Below are positions 13,743 to 25,173 of a stretch of 64,000 nt of DNA, one piece after another; the first letter of the stretch is position 1, and each line of letters starts with the position of its first letter. The position numbers and the translations under genes were made by a program. Source of the stretch: Plasmodium brasilianum (Eukaryota; Apicomplexa; Aconoidasida; Haemosporida; Plasmodiidae); the NCBI RefSeq assembly GCF_023973825.1, contig NW_027122933.1:31208-95207 (forward strand), in the 5' to 3' direction. The notes beneath the pieces are model-generated. The model had not been told where the DNA came from, did no database searches, and saw nothing but the letters and a program-made list of their open reading frames with translations.

Positions 13743-15729
13743 CATGTATGCTTCTAAATCTGTAATTTATTAAGAAATAATTATATTTATAATAAAGTAT
13801 TATACATTCAACTACAAATTGTACAATCTATATTTTTTCAAATTTTGTTTATTATTTCTTCATAGAAACTTAGTTATATATATACCTAAAATTCATTTTA
13901 TATTGGGGAACAAAATAAAAAAGCTTTAACAATATATTATAAATTTTTAATAGTTTCGTTGTGAATAGAAAAATTAATTTCAATAAATTACAATAATATT
14001 AATTCATTTATAAATATACAAAAACTACAAGTTAAATATTACATATAGTTGAGGAATTAAAATTTTTTTTTAAAGATTCTTTTCAATGTACAAAAAAAAA
14101 ATTTGATATAATAATATTTCAAAATGGTCATTTAATTTACAGCATATAACGTATAGAATATAGATTAATTGAAATATATTTTGTATTAGGATAGTAAATT
14201 CTAATTCTAATAATATTTTCCTATTGTTAATTTTAATCTTTATGATTTTACACTTTGAAAAAAGGTGTTATTTATCCTAAAAATATTAATCATATTATCT
14301 ATAAAATAATTGCAAGAATTAATAAAGTAACTCATAACTCGTACAATGTTTTTTGTTCTGTAAAATATAGCACATTTTAATTTTTACATAAACTTTTATA
14401 TGAGGTTATGATTTACAGTATATTCAAGAAGTTCAATATATAACGTACTACTCAATTTACGAAAAATTATATATACTTAAAATTAAATAAAAGCTTATTT
14501 TTCTGTTGTGTCGTATTTTAAAATAATTTCATTCGTAATTAAATATAATATGTTCCACTATTTCAAAAAAAAAAATTTTAAATTAATCTCTTCAGTGTTT
14601 TCATTTTTTAATAATATATATTTTATGTAATATTAACACATTGGAAAAATTAAAAAAAAAAAGGATACAGTAAAGTTAATATATGAATGTTTCATACAAT
14701 TACCATAATTTAAAAATATTACAATTAATATAAATTTACCTATGAGATTAGCATACGGAATATTATATATAAAATAAAAATATGGAAGTGTAACAATATA
14801 ATTTATCATAATATATTAATATTTATAATAACAATTTAAGAGAAAATAAATTAGTTTTTGTTTGGTTTTTCACAAACATGCTTTGATAGAAAATATTTTT
14901 TACAAATACAGATTAAACAATGAATACAAATAAATACAAATGTTATTTTTAATATTACTTACAGATAAAAAAATGATATTTTCCATTATTACTACTGATA
15001 TATAATATAAACCAAATAACATCTATTATAAAATCATTATATTCGAAACAAATACTATAAAAATCCTAAATTATGTATTATTTTATTTTTAGAAAAATAT
15101 TATTCTTTGATTAAATAATTTAACAGATTAAGAACAAAGAAAAAAAGGTAAAATTTAAAATACTAATTTAATTTTTCAAGAAAAAAGAGAACAAGTATCG
15201 GTACAGTAATACAATTACTTAGTTTCATTATGAAAAGAACGGAGAACGTTATTTGTTAATTTAAATATAATAATTCATTTTCTTAAAAATCAAAAAAAAT
15301 AATAATTTTATACTAGAAAATTATAATAAAATATAAATCAGTAATATTTATAGTTAAAATGTAAATTAACAAATGAATTAAATAAAATAATATTAATTAT
15401 TCCGTTATATATTAATTTTAGCGTTCAAATATATTTTTTTTGTTTAAATTTTCATATAAAGAACAATATATATATATATATGTATATTAAGCCATAATAA
15501 TTAAATCATATGAAGAATACATTAAATTTCATATTAAAAAATTTTTACGTATTCAAATTCACAAAAAATGTAAAAACATATTTTATTTACATATACATAT
15601 AAATACAATTTTGCATATGTACATTCATACATAAAATATAATCGATTATTCTTATATTTAATATGTCATTAAAAATATTACAGATAGTAAATAACATTAA
15701 AGACTTCTTTTCCGAAGTAAACATATTTC
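13743..15729. other. Spacer between the paired exported genes
   Basis: About 2 kb of A/T-rich DNA, presumably holding the promoter of the 12788-13742 gene and the 3' end of the 15730-16663 gene. It is similar to the spacer at 52.20-54.22 kb. No open frame of interest. Confidence 0.6.
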
Positions 15730-16663
15730 TTACCATTCATTGAATGCTTTCAAGAACTTAACTTTTTTATGTTTTATAACATTTTTATAATAATAAAAAA
15801 CTCCTAGTATAAGTAAAATACCCATTATTAAGATAGGTACACAATATATTAAAACACTTTGGGCTTTGTATGTTACAGAAAGATTTTCAGAAAAATAAGT
15901 GATCCAGGAAGAGTTCGACGCGGTTCCAGAACTAGGTAATCCAACCCCCGAACCAGCTGATGTATTATTTTCGAATAAGGTAAAAAATTTCATCAATAAA
16001 TTACCAATTGATAAATCTAATACAGGTATCACTAATGTGACCACGAACAATAGTGAAAGCAAAAAAAGTCGTAATCTATATTTTTTATGCTTTAATTTTT
16101 TGTAATCCTTATCATTAATTAACAACATTTTATTAAAAAAAGCTTTATCGTCAAGTCCATTCATTATTTTTTTCTCATAATGGTTATATGATTTATGTAA
16201 CATAGTACATTTATTTTTCATAAGTTGATTAATTAATTTTTCCTTATATAATAAACTTCTATATAATTTTTTTTCTTTTTCTTTGTCACATTTTTCGTTT
16301 TTTTTTTTAGTATTATGCGGTATCTTCAATTCTAAATCTCTAACATTTGCAAAAATACCTTTTTCACAGTTTCCTAATAATCGATAAATTCGTTTACCCA
16401 ATTTTCTACCAGAACCATATTTCTCATCCAAAATTTTGTTAAACCTGAACTAAAAAACAAAAAGTTAATATTTTATATATAAGCAGATAAATTTTCCCAT
16501 TCCAAAAAATTAATTAATAAAAATGTACAATAAAAATACAAATAATACAATATTCATTCAAGAAGTATTAACATACCGTGTCACCGTAAAAATGATATAT
16601 CCAATTTAAAACGATAAACACATAAATTTTGACAAAAAAAATAAACTTAACAATTTGTCCCAT
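15730..16663 (-). CDS. Two-TM exported protein, fam-l/fam-m superfamily
   Basis: Exon 1 16577..16663 (29 codons, begins MGQIVKFIFFVKIYVFIVLN, donor GTATGT), exon 2 15730..16449 (acceptor TTTTTTAG), intron 127 bases; 268 aa. RIYRLLGNCE with Arg52 is the RxL motif. Compared with its neighbours the usual KKIFKELDY box has diverged to KKIMNGLDDKAFF. After KKLKHKKYRLRLF comes a first transmembrane segment ending in VIPVLDL. The loop is Ser/Gly/Asn/Thr-rich (NNTSAGSGVGLPSSGTASNS), and a second transmembrane segment is followed by YYKNVIKHKKVKFLKA. It is the upstream member of the pair. A heavily frameshifted copy lies at 54221-55191. The divergence of the two pair members suggests they are different branches of the superfamily. 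Confidence 0.88.
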
Positions 16664-18799
16664 GTTATAGATCTCTGATATTGTAATATATAAAAAAAGT
16701 AAAAAATTAACATCAAGTTATACTCTTTAACAATAAAAAATTAACCTTTTTATTTTTATAATATTTTTTCTTAAAAAATTAATATATGTAGCATATTTTA
16801 TTACACAGTCAAAATAAAAATGCCTAAAAGAGAATTCTATAAAATTTTATAATTAGTGTTATTTATAATAAATTAACCTTAATTAAAATAAAAAAATTTT
16901 AATTCATACATATATATCATTAAGATATAATTTAATTACATTTTAGGGTAATTAAACAAATTTTTTTCTATGATTTATAATTATTTGCAAATTTTTACTT
17001 TATTTACAATATGTAATGTATAAAATATAGATATATGTTATTGTACTAGTTATTTATAGAATAATTACTACTTTTATATTTTCTCAATAATTATTCTAAA
17101 TTTATTAATATTTTATTTTATAAGTGTATTTATTATTAAAAAAATGCTATTATTTGCAACAATGAAAAAAATTATTAATAAATTCAAAAAATATAAATAT
17201 TCTAAAAAATTTCGTATTTTGCCAATTATAATACATGCTTACTTTTATGGTGTAAAACCTATTTATAAGAAATCGAATTCCTAATTTAATGTATGTTTTA
17301 AGCGTAAAATATATACATTAAATTTAAAAAAAAAAGCGATATTTTAATATTTTATTATAGTTTTAGAATATTTTATTTTTCAATTAAGGCCAGTTTACAC
17401 CTTTATTTTTAAATGAAAAATATTTATATTAATACACTAAGAAAATATTTTTTATTAATTATATGTTTAGAAAAAAATATTAACACAGTGAATAACAAAA
17501 AACGTATTAAATATAATATTTGTATAAAAATATCGTAAAAAATTTCATTAATATAAAAATATATCAGAAGAAATATATATACAAATTATATACGGGATAT
17601 ATCATGCACGTAACACATAAAAAAACATAACAATACATATTACTCTAACGCATGCTTTAGTAATTTTTATATTTACAATGTTAATCGGAAACTATTATTT
17701 TTATATATTCTTCTAAAATTATATAATGCCTATAATAAATATATTTTAGAGGTAAATCAATATAAATAGAAATATATATATAAATAATAATATTTTATTA
17801 AATATAACATTATGATACTTTTATTATTTTAACTTTCATACTAATTTCGTTATAAAATTTATTGAGACTCTTATTTATTTTGTTCTATGTTTTCTCACAA
17901 TGTGAACAATCCATATTTTTTCTATTGTTTAGTCTTTCCATGTATAACACTTTTTATTCCATTTTAAAACCTCATAATATCCTATGTATATAAAATGTGA
18001 CATAAAATATTACAGATAGGGGCACTATATAATAAAGTCCTAAACATATATATATAAATGATCTTTTTTAGTTTTAAAAACACCTACTGTTCCAAAGCTT
18101 TTTTCTATCTATTTTTTTAAAAATTAAATCTAAATTTGTCAAAATTATTTATATTCTGTAAATTAAGAAATTACCAACAAAAAATTTAATGTGCAGAAAA
18201 ATATGTAATTTTTTCCTTATTAAGCCTATATATCACACATCCATTGTATATACATATATATATATTTTATATTATTTACCTATCATGTCATTTTTATATT
18301 TAATAAAATATATTATCAATATTTAATATATATAAAAAAAACAAGATTAATATAAAATGATATTAAATTTCAATTTCCAGAATATTATATGATTTTTATA
18401 ATACTTACGTATTTCAAAATCTACGAAATATAATACATTTATTTAAATGTTCAATTTTTATCTAATGTAATGTGTTATTTATATTGTTTCAATATATTTA
18501 ACTAAAGATCTATGCTTTTGTTGTTCTACAAAGATAAATTGTTTGTAAATTTCCCTTTTTTCATATTTTTATTACAAATTATTTGTTTTCTAATTCTATA
18601 AAATTCTAATACTTCAGTTAATATTTAGAGTATTGGTATCTACGGAGAAAAATGTTAATTATTATATAATTGACTATTTATGGATGTGTTTTACAAAAAT
18701 ACCATGCTACTTTTATGTAATTGTAAAACTTTAAAGATGAATATATAGTTGTAAAAATAATGTGGATAGATACGATATTCAGTCAAATTAAAATTTGTT
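16664..18799. other. Intergenic spacer
   Basis: The first 600 bases still resemble the partner duplication (end near 55.80 kb). The rest is A/T-rich. A minus-strand patch near 17.82-17.93 kb reads NMDCSHCEKT and could be a tiny relic; otherwise nothing is seen. Confidence 0.5.
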
Positions 18800-19560
18800 A
18801 ATGAAAACACGAACGTATTGAATCCCATCGATATTTAATTTAAGAAAAATCCTAATTCGATGGTTTAAAGTCATCAAAGAAAAACGATCTGGTGCTACTT
18901 CATATGAATATACATCATTTTTTACAATAAAAATATTATCATTTATTGCAATATTTTTTTTAATTTTTTTATATAAAACTTTAAATTATTCTCGTTAGAA
19001 ATATGAATGATCGCCTTCAAAGCTTCATACTAATCAGGCAAAACTTTATCGTCGTAATAGCGTTGTATTTACAAATATGTTGTATTTTTTAATACTATAT
19101 TATACTATTTGAAAATTGCTGTTGTTTTCAAGAAAAATTAAATTATGTATTTGAAACATCAGGATGAAAGACAATACCAATAATCTATTCATGATTCTGA
19201 AATGATCCTACATATTCAGGTCACATTAAGTATAATTTATCATAGAATATTTTGAAAAATCTTTATTTATAAATAGTAAACAATAATAATCTTTCAGTTT
19301 AAAACATAGAGTTTTGAAGAGTTTACTTAAAATGTATTTTGAAAAAGTACAAAAAAGAAGATTAGGGTAAATTTGTTTAATAATTATACTGCAAATATAA
19401 TAGTATATTAGTATTATTCTAACAAAATTATAAAAAGTTCTTATATAAAATCCACAGTGAACTGGTTAAACAAGGTAAAAAAAAATATAGGGCATTAAAA
19501 GACAAACATTTTATTCAAAAATTATAAGTTATGCAGAGAAATAGAAAATATATAAAAGCA
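18800..19560 (+). pseudogene. Decayed exported-protein-like relic
   Basis: One plus-strand frame reads IPSIFNLRKILIRWFKVIKE, then KRSGATSYEYTS, then a long hydrophobic stretch FFTIKILSFIAIFFLIFLYK, and after a TAG at 18996-18998 continues SPSKLHTNQAKLYRRNSVVF in the same frame. A basic N-terminus before a recessed hydrophobic signal, followed by an RR-containing polar region, resembles the first part of exported Plasmodium proteins. Further patches follow (FENCCCFQEKLNYVFETSG, and STVNWLNKVKKNIG near 19.45-19.50 kb), interrupted by TGA/TAA stops. No intact gene can be drawn and the family is not identified. Confidence 0.4.
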
Positions 19561-21121
19561 TTAATTTTAATTTGATCTCCAATATACATATTATTATTCA
19601 ACATTAACACATTTAGGATAAATAATATTCTTTAGAAGCAATACATACATATAAAAAAGATTAATCGATACCTAAATAAGAGGAAAAACTAACAGTTAAA
19701 TGATCGAAACATGAACAGTAGTTGTAATATATAAACAAAATTATTAGTAAATTAACTAAAAATTCGTAGTAATAAGTGTATGCCACACATCAAGGTTGTA
19801 TTAATATATAAATTATTATTTATATACTATGATACTTATATTGTGAAAAATGTAATAAATTATAAAAATAATATTTTTATATATCAGAGTTATATCCATA
19901 CAATATGATATTAAATGAATTATGTATTGCACTATAATCATAAATCAATTGGACTAAATGATAGTAATTTATACTTAACTATAATATCATATATTATACA
20001 TTAAAATAATGTGGATAAATAATATTTATTGCATTATTAATAAAATTCCATGTAAAGACAAGTTCGTTCTATAATATAATTCGATTTAAAATTTACGTGT
20101 ATTAGTAATAGAAGATAGGTAAAATTAAAATATATTTATATTGAAATAAATTATTTTATTATATTTTTCATGTACAATGCCTTTTAAAAATCCTTACATT
20201 ATGAGTATATATGAACAATCATAAATTATAGGATGACATGAAATGAACTATGAACTTAAATGGATAAGTGCTTTTTATTATAATATACATCAGGCATATT
20301 ACACTGTACTTTTATACATATTGAAAGATATAAATTCTTACATATTATATAATTTCATTAAAAAATGTTAAATAAGATTAAAATTATGTATATTTTCAGC
20401 TTCATCCTTTGTTATTATACATATATATATATTGTAAATCCATTAGTGTATTTGATCTGAAAATTTTACCTATTCAGGATGTATATTTTAATGTTAAATA
20501 TTATTTTTTAAATAAATAAATTAATAATACTTATATGAAGAAATATTCAGTAAATTTTATGTATATTTTTTAATTTTTTATTATTTTAAATTAAATTTCA
20601 TGAAAAAACAACTGTAACATAAAATATATTTGAATAAAGTTTAAAATAAAATAATGAGGAAAACATCTACAACAAACAAAAATACTGTATATATATATTT
20701 TAAAACATTTATTGAATATTTCTCCCAAAGTGCTTTCATATATTTCAGAAACTCATATTTTCTTTTATTTTCCACATAATCATCCACTATTACATGTTAA
20801 TTATGTATTATGATTACTATATATAAAAAATATTCAAATTTTGTTTTTTAATATATAATACCTTAAAAAACGATAAATTATTTTTATGTTATTTCTTCAT
20901 ATATTATTATTAATTAAGGTATTTTTAAATGCAACTTGATAAAATTGTGAATATTAAAAGAAAAAAGAAGAATAAAACAAAAGGTTTGTATAAATTTAAA
21001 ATTATAAATTAAACGTATATGAAAAAAAAAATTTTTTATTACTTTTAATTGATATAACATTATTATAATAAATTAAATAATTATGTGAATTAACTACTTA
21101 CAAAAAATTAGTACCAATTAA

Positions 21122-21158
<37 letters not shown>

Positions 21159-22591
21159 CTAATAATTCTACATTCATTATAGACTTGTTTTAAACAAAGG
21201 ATTAAAATTATAAATAATATATTTACATTATAACAGAACAAGATACGTTGTTCAATATAATTTTAAATAGTCCTGTAATTCCATTAATAAACTCAAATAA
21301 TCAAAAGAATTATAAAATAATACATGATCTTTTTTAGTTTTAATGCTAAATAAATATTCATCAGTTATACTAAAACGATACTTACATACAGTTATCAAAT
21401 TCATTAAAAACCAAAAAAATAAATTAAATATTTTTAATATATTTATTCTAACATATGTATTAATTATTACAGGAATAATGTTATAATACTTCAATACTTG
21501 TTGTATTATTTAATGTAATACATTACTTATTTACAATTAATTGTAATAATAATTTTTTTTATAGTAAAGTTTTAATTTTTTTTAATTATTTTTAACGATA
21601 TAGCATAATTTTTTGGTACACGTATATCTAATAATTTTGCATATTTTAATTAAGTAGACAATCTTTTTTTCATTAGCTGATATTCCTAAATATACACTTT
21701 ATTAAATAAAATATAATCCTTATTTAATCAATCACATACAAAAGTGGTAATAGATATAAACATAAGAATATTATATGTATAGTAAATTATGTTATTTTAA
21801 TAATATCCGTTGGTACAATACATATTATAAATAACTAATATATAGGTAATTGATATATATATATAATATTAATTGCCATAACTACTTTTCAGTTGCTTCT
21901 ACTTTATGCATCCATACAAATTATTTAGTATTATTTATTTATTATTGATTCTTTTCTATATTCAGGGCATCCTAAATTTAAAAAAGTGCTATCAAAATAG
22001 TTATATCATTATAATGCTTAAGATCAAACATAAATAACAAAATAAAAAGAAACATGTCATCAGTTCTATTAATGATTTGATATAAAGACTATTTATTTTC
22101 AGAAAAAAAGAACAAAAAGTATTATTTATAGTAACACTAATAATAGAATTTATATGTTGTTTATTTAAAAAAAAAGGGTATATATATATATATATATACT
22201 AATCGTAAACCATAAATTTAATATCATTTATTAATGTTACTTATATGTAATTTTTTATTTTTAACAATTTGGGTTTTACTTTATATGGGGAATATGAATT
22301 TTATATTCGAATATATATTTAGCTCTAACATAATATTAAAATATTATTAATATATATTAGATATTTTATTTAAGGTAAAAGACGATAACAATCATATAAA
22401 ATAAATATTAATGTATTCAACTATTTTATTGTACAATTATGAGTTCTAATATAAATGATAATTTTATAATTACTCTTTATTGATGTATATTAATTTAAAA
22501 TTTTCTCATAGATAAATAAAAAGATATATATTTTTTTTTTTGCTTTCGTATTTTTATTTACAGCTTTCTAAAGTACTAATGTATATTCACA
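19561..22591. other. Spacer upstream of STP1
   Basis: A/T-rich DNA with an (AT)n/poly-T tract at 21119-21158. It probably contains the STP1 promoter, but no specific element was recognised. The minus-strand open frame at 21252..21494 has no family motif. Confidence 0.5.
21119..21158. repeat. (AT)n tract followed by poly-T
   Basis: About 25 bases of alternating AT run directly into about 15 T residues; spacer low-complexity DNA. Confidence 0.9.
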
Positions 22592-25173
22592 ATGGAAAAA
22601 TGTTTACCCACGGTAATATTCACTGTTTTTTAATATTTTTAAATTTATGCATAAATTATTTGTTTACCATAAAAAGTGTGCTAATGCAATATACATGAAA
22701 ATATTTGCCTAAATATTCTTAATAATTCTCTTTAATTTAGTATTCTAAGGTTTATGGCAATACTGTTTTAAGATACCAAAGGGAACCACGTTTTACAAAT
22801 GTCGTAAATCATATAAAGAGTATTATTAATGACATTATTGTTAAGAAAGATAAAGAACAATTAAGGAATAAATGCCTATATTTGGCTAGATATCTAATTG
22901 TCAATAAGACTCCTCCAGATTATTACATATCACAAAAAGAAATATGGGAAAAGGCATTAAATGTATGGTTAAGTCCTTATTATGAAAAGCTAGATAAACT
23001 AGGAGGATGCCCTTTGATTATGGACGAAAAACATTTAGAAATTTTAAAATTAAAATATGAAGTAGATGATTTCTGTAAAAAGAGAAATACCGATCTGACA
23101 GATATAAAACGGTTGAAGCAAAGACCTCAATCTGATGAGAGTTATTCAAGTAAATGTGAAGAATATAATGCATGGATAGAAGAAAGAAATGAGCATTTTA
23201 TGACAAAAAAAAAACTTATTGAATCGTGTTACGATAGAAACCAAACAGAAAAAGATACAAAAAAGATTTGCAACATAATGGATCCTCAAAATTTTAAAAA
23301 ACAGCTTAACTGCACGCCCTCCCATCCAGTACCACCTGGTCAAGTTCTAGCTGAAACAAAAAACAAGAGTTCATCTGAAGGCGAAAAAAAAATTGAAAGT
23401 AAATTTACAACTCAAGATATAAACCAACAAGTTGTACCAGATGTGCTAGAAACTGCAGCTCAACCTAGATCCCAACATGATGAGCATAGTGCTCCCGAAA
23501 AAGATATTGAAAACGAACCTACAACTCTATCCCCAGGAACAGCTCCATCTGAAGCATTATCAACAAAAACAGAAAATACGCACGCTAAATGTGTAAAATC
23601 TCCCCAATCTGAATTATCAGAACCTAAATGTTTTGTTTCTTTAGATTCAGAAAAACCTCCTGATTCTACACCACTACATACAAAACCTGATGTCTCCAGA
23701 AAAACCCAGGACTTTCAAATTGTTTCTTTTCCTTCTGCAAGGTCAAATGTTGCTACAGATTTTCCTGCGGTCACTGTGCAGTCTAAAATTCCAAGTATAA
23801 CTTATACTAATTTATTCTCCGTTTTAGAAGTAATTACATTATATATACATTTAAAATACAATTATAGGTCAACCACCAAATCGAAATATTGTACGCGTAC
23901 CAACTATTTTAACAAGTCTTGTAACTATTATTATACTTTCTCTGTTTATTAAAGTAAAATAAATATAAAAGTTTAATTATATGAAAAACATTCGATTACT
24001 GTAATAATTTAATATATGAATCTATTATTTCTTTTTTTTATATTCTAGTACACTTTAAAAGTAATATTTAAAAAAAAAAAAAAGATAAAAAGAAGACAAG
24101 CGAAATTTCTGAAAATACTAACATCTTCTTATTCTTGCGCAAAAAACGAATTTGTAAAACATAATAAGATGGAATATCCATTATATGATGATGAAGAGAT
24201 CACAAAAAAAATAAAAATACTTGAACATAACATGAATAATAATATAAACGCATCAAAGCAAAACAAACGTAGATACAAAACTATCATAGAAGTACATATG
24301 CAAATACTCGAAGAATACAGAAATGAAGAATGGGAGTACATAAAAGGAGAATTTATAGAAATATGCTTAGAATTGTTAACAAAAGGGGAACACAATACAT
24401 ACCCTTATTTGACTAATGACAAACTCATAATGGGAAATACAAAAAGTATTAATCAAATAGGAAAACAAAAAATATTATGGAATAAATGGATAGAAAAACA
24501 TCAAAATCTTGCTGACAAATTGAAAAAGGAACATTGGTTTAATAATTTAAAAAATGATTGGAAAAGAGAACTAGCTAACTTAAAAAAAAGAGAAGAATTA
24601 AAAAATGATCCTGATGAAATTCAAAATATTCCATTTTCACAAAGAGAAAAAGATATATGGAGACAGTGGATATCAGAGAAGTGTATAATTATTAAGCAAT
24701 ATATTGAACAGGACTTACTTAACTATTTAACTAATGAACTCCAGATTATACCAGATGATTATGATAATGAAAAAATTAAAGATTCTTTGCCATTAATTAA
24801 TATAGGAGAATTATCGAACAAAGAAGACTGCCAAGAATTATATAAATATATAAAAAAAAAATTATTAACAAAACTATGTATACTCGTTCTTATGTCAGTA
24901 TTAGAAGAATGCAAAAAAGAGCATGACATTGAAAATAATGAATCACATTTGGATAATTACATAATTGAATTTAAGGAAAAAGAAAATTCAGATAGTAAAA
25001 AAGAATTAATAGAAAACATAAGTGACTTTAACCGACATTTTTTGGAAAATATAGAAAATCCTGATTTTTCAACAGACGATAGCTTTATGAAAGAGTTAGA
25101 AAATTGGATAATAGAAGATAATACAAATGCAAATTATATGGAAAAGGAGAATACTGCAGACAAATACTACTGA
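22592..25173 (+). CDS. STP1: STP1 protein, complete four-exon gene
   Basis: Exons: 22592..22612 (MEKCLPT), 22741..23794, 23868..23953 and 24049..25173; 761 aa. Donors are GTAATA, GTATAA and GTAAAA; all acceptors end in AG; phases 0, 1 and 0. The N-terminal domain is Cys/Trp-containing (LARYLIVNKTPPDYY, EKALNVWLSPYYEKL, GGCPLIM, DDFCKKRN, CEEYNAWIEERNEHF, KKICNIM). A Pro/Ser/Thr/Glu-rich linker, about residues 205-358, follows. The 29-codon exon 3 holds one transmembrane segment (PTILTSLVTIIILSLFIK). Exon 4 is the cytoplasmic part: a poly-Lys stretch, then EYPLYDDEEITKKIKI, KTIIEVHMQILEEYRNEEWE, KQKILWNKWIEKH, KDIWRQWISEK and YKYIKKKLLTKLCILVLM, a Trp-rich helical domain typical of STP1. STP1 proteins are predicted surface or exported antigens related in layout to SURFINs. 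Only intact gene on the plus strand here. Confidence 0.93.

Larger units (their letters stand above)
11850..17260. repeat. Segmental duplication, intact copy (partner 50.30-55.80 kb)
   Basis: This block carries two exported genes in tandem. By eye it matches 50.30-55.80 kb in gene order, orientation, gene spacing (2942 versus 2963 bases between the two stop codons) and spacer motifs. Examples are tatagattatttaaa near 11.93 and 50.39 kb, atacactgaatgcaaaaaa near 12.31 and 50.77 kb, and a related tgtttggt-containing stretch near 14.86 and 53.34 kb. Both genes are open here and broken in the partner. The ends are approximate. Confidence 0.85.

Noticed and set aside
15899..16105. Plus-strand open frame of 68 codons
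   Set aside because: Antisense of the exported gene 15730-16663.
21252..21494. Minus-strand open frame of 80 codons
   Set aside because: No family motif, signal pattern or splice partner; could be chance, although its residue mix is slightly better than spacer.
24129..24395. Minus-strand open frame of 88 codons
   Set aside because: Antisense of STP1 exon 4.
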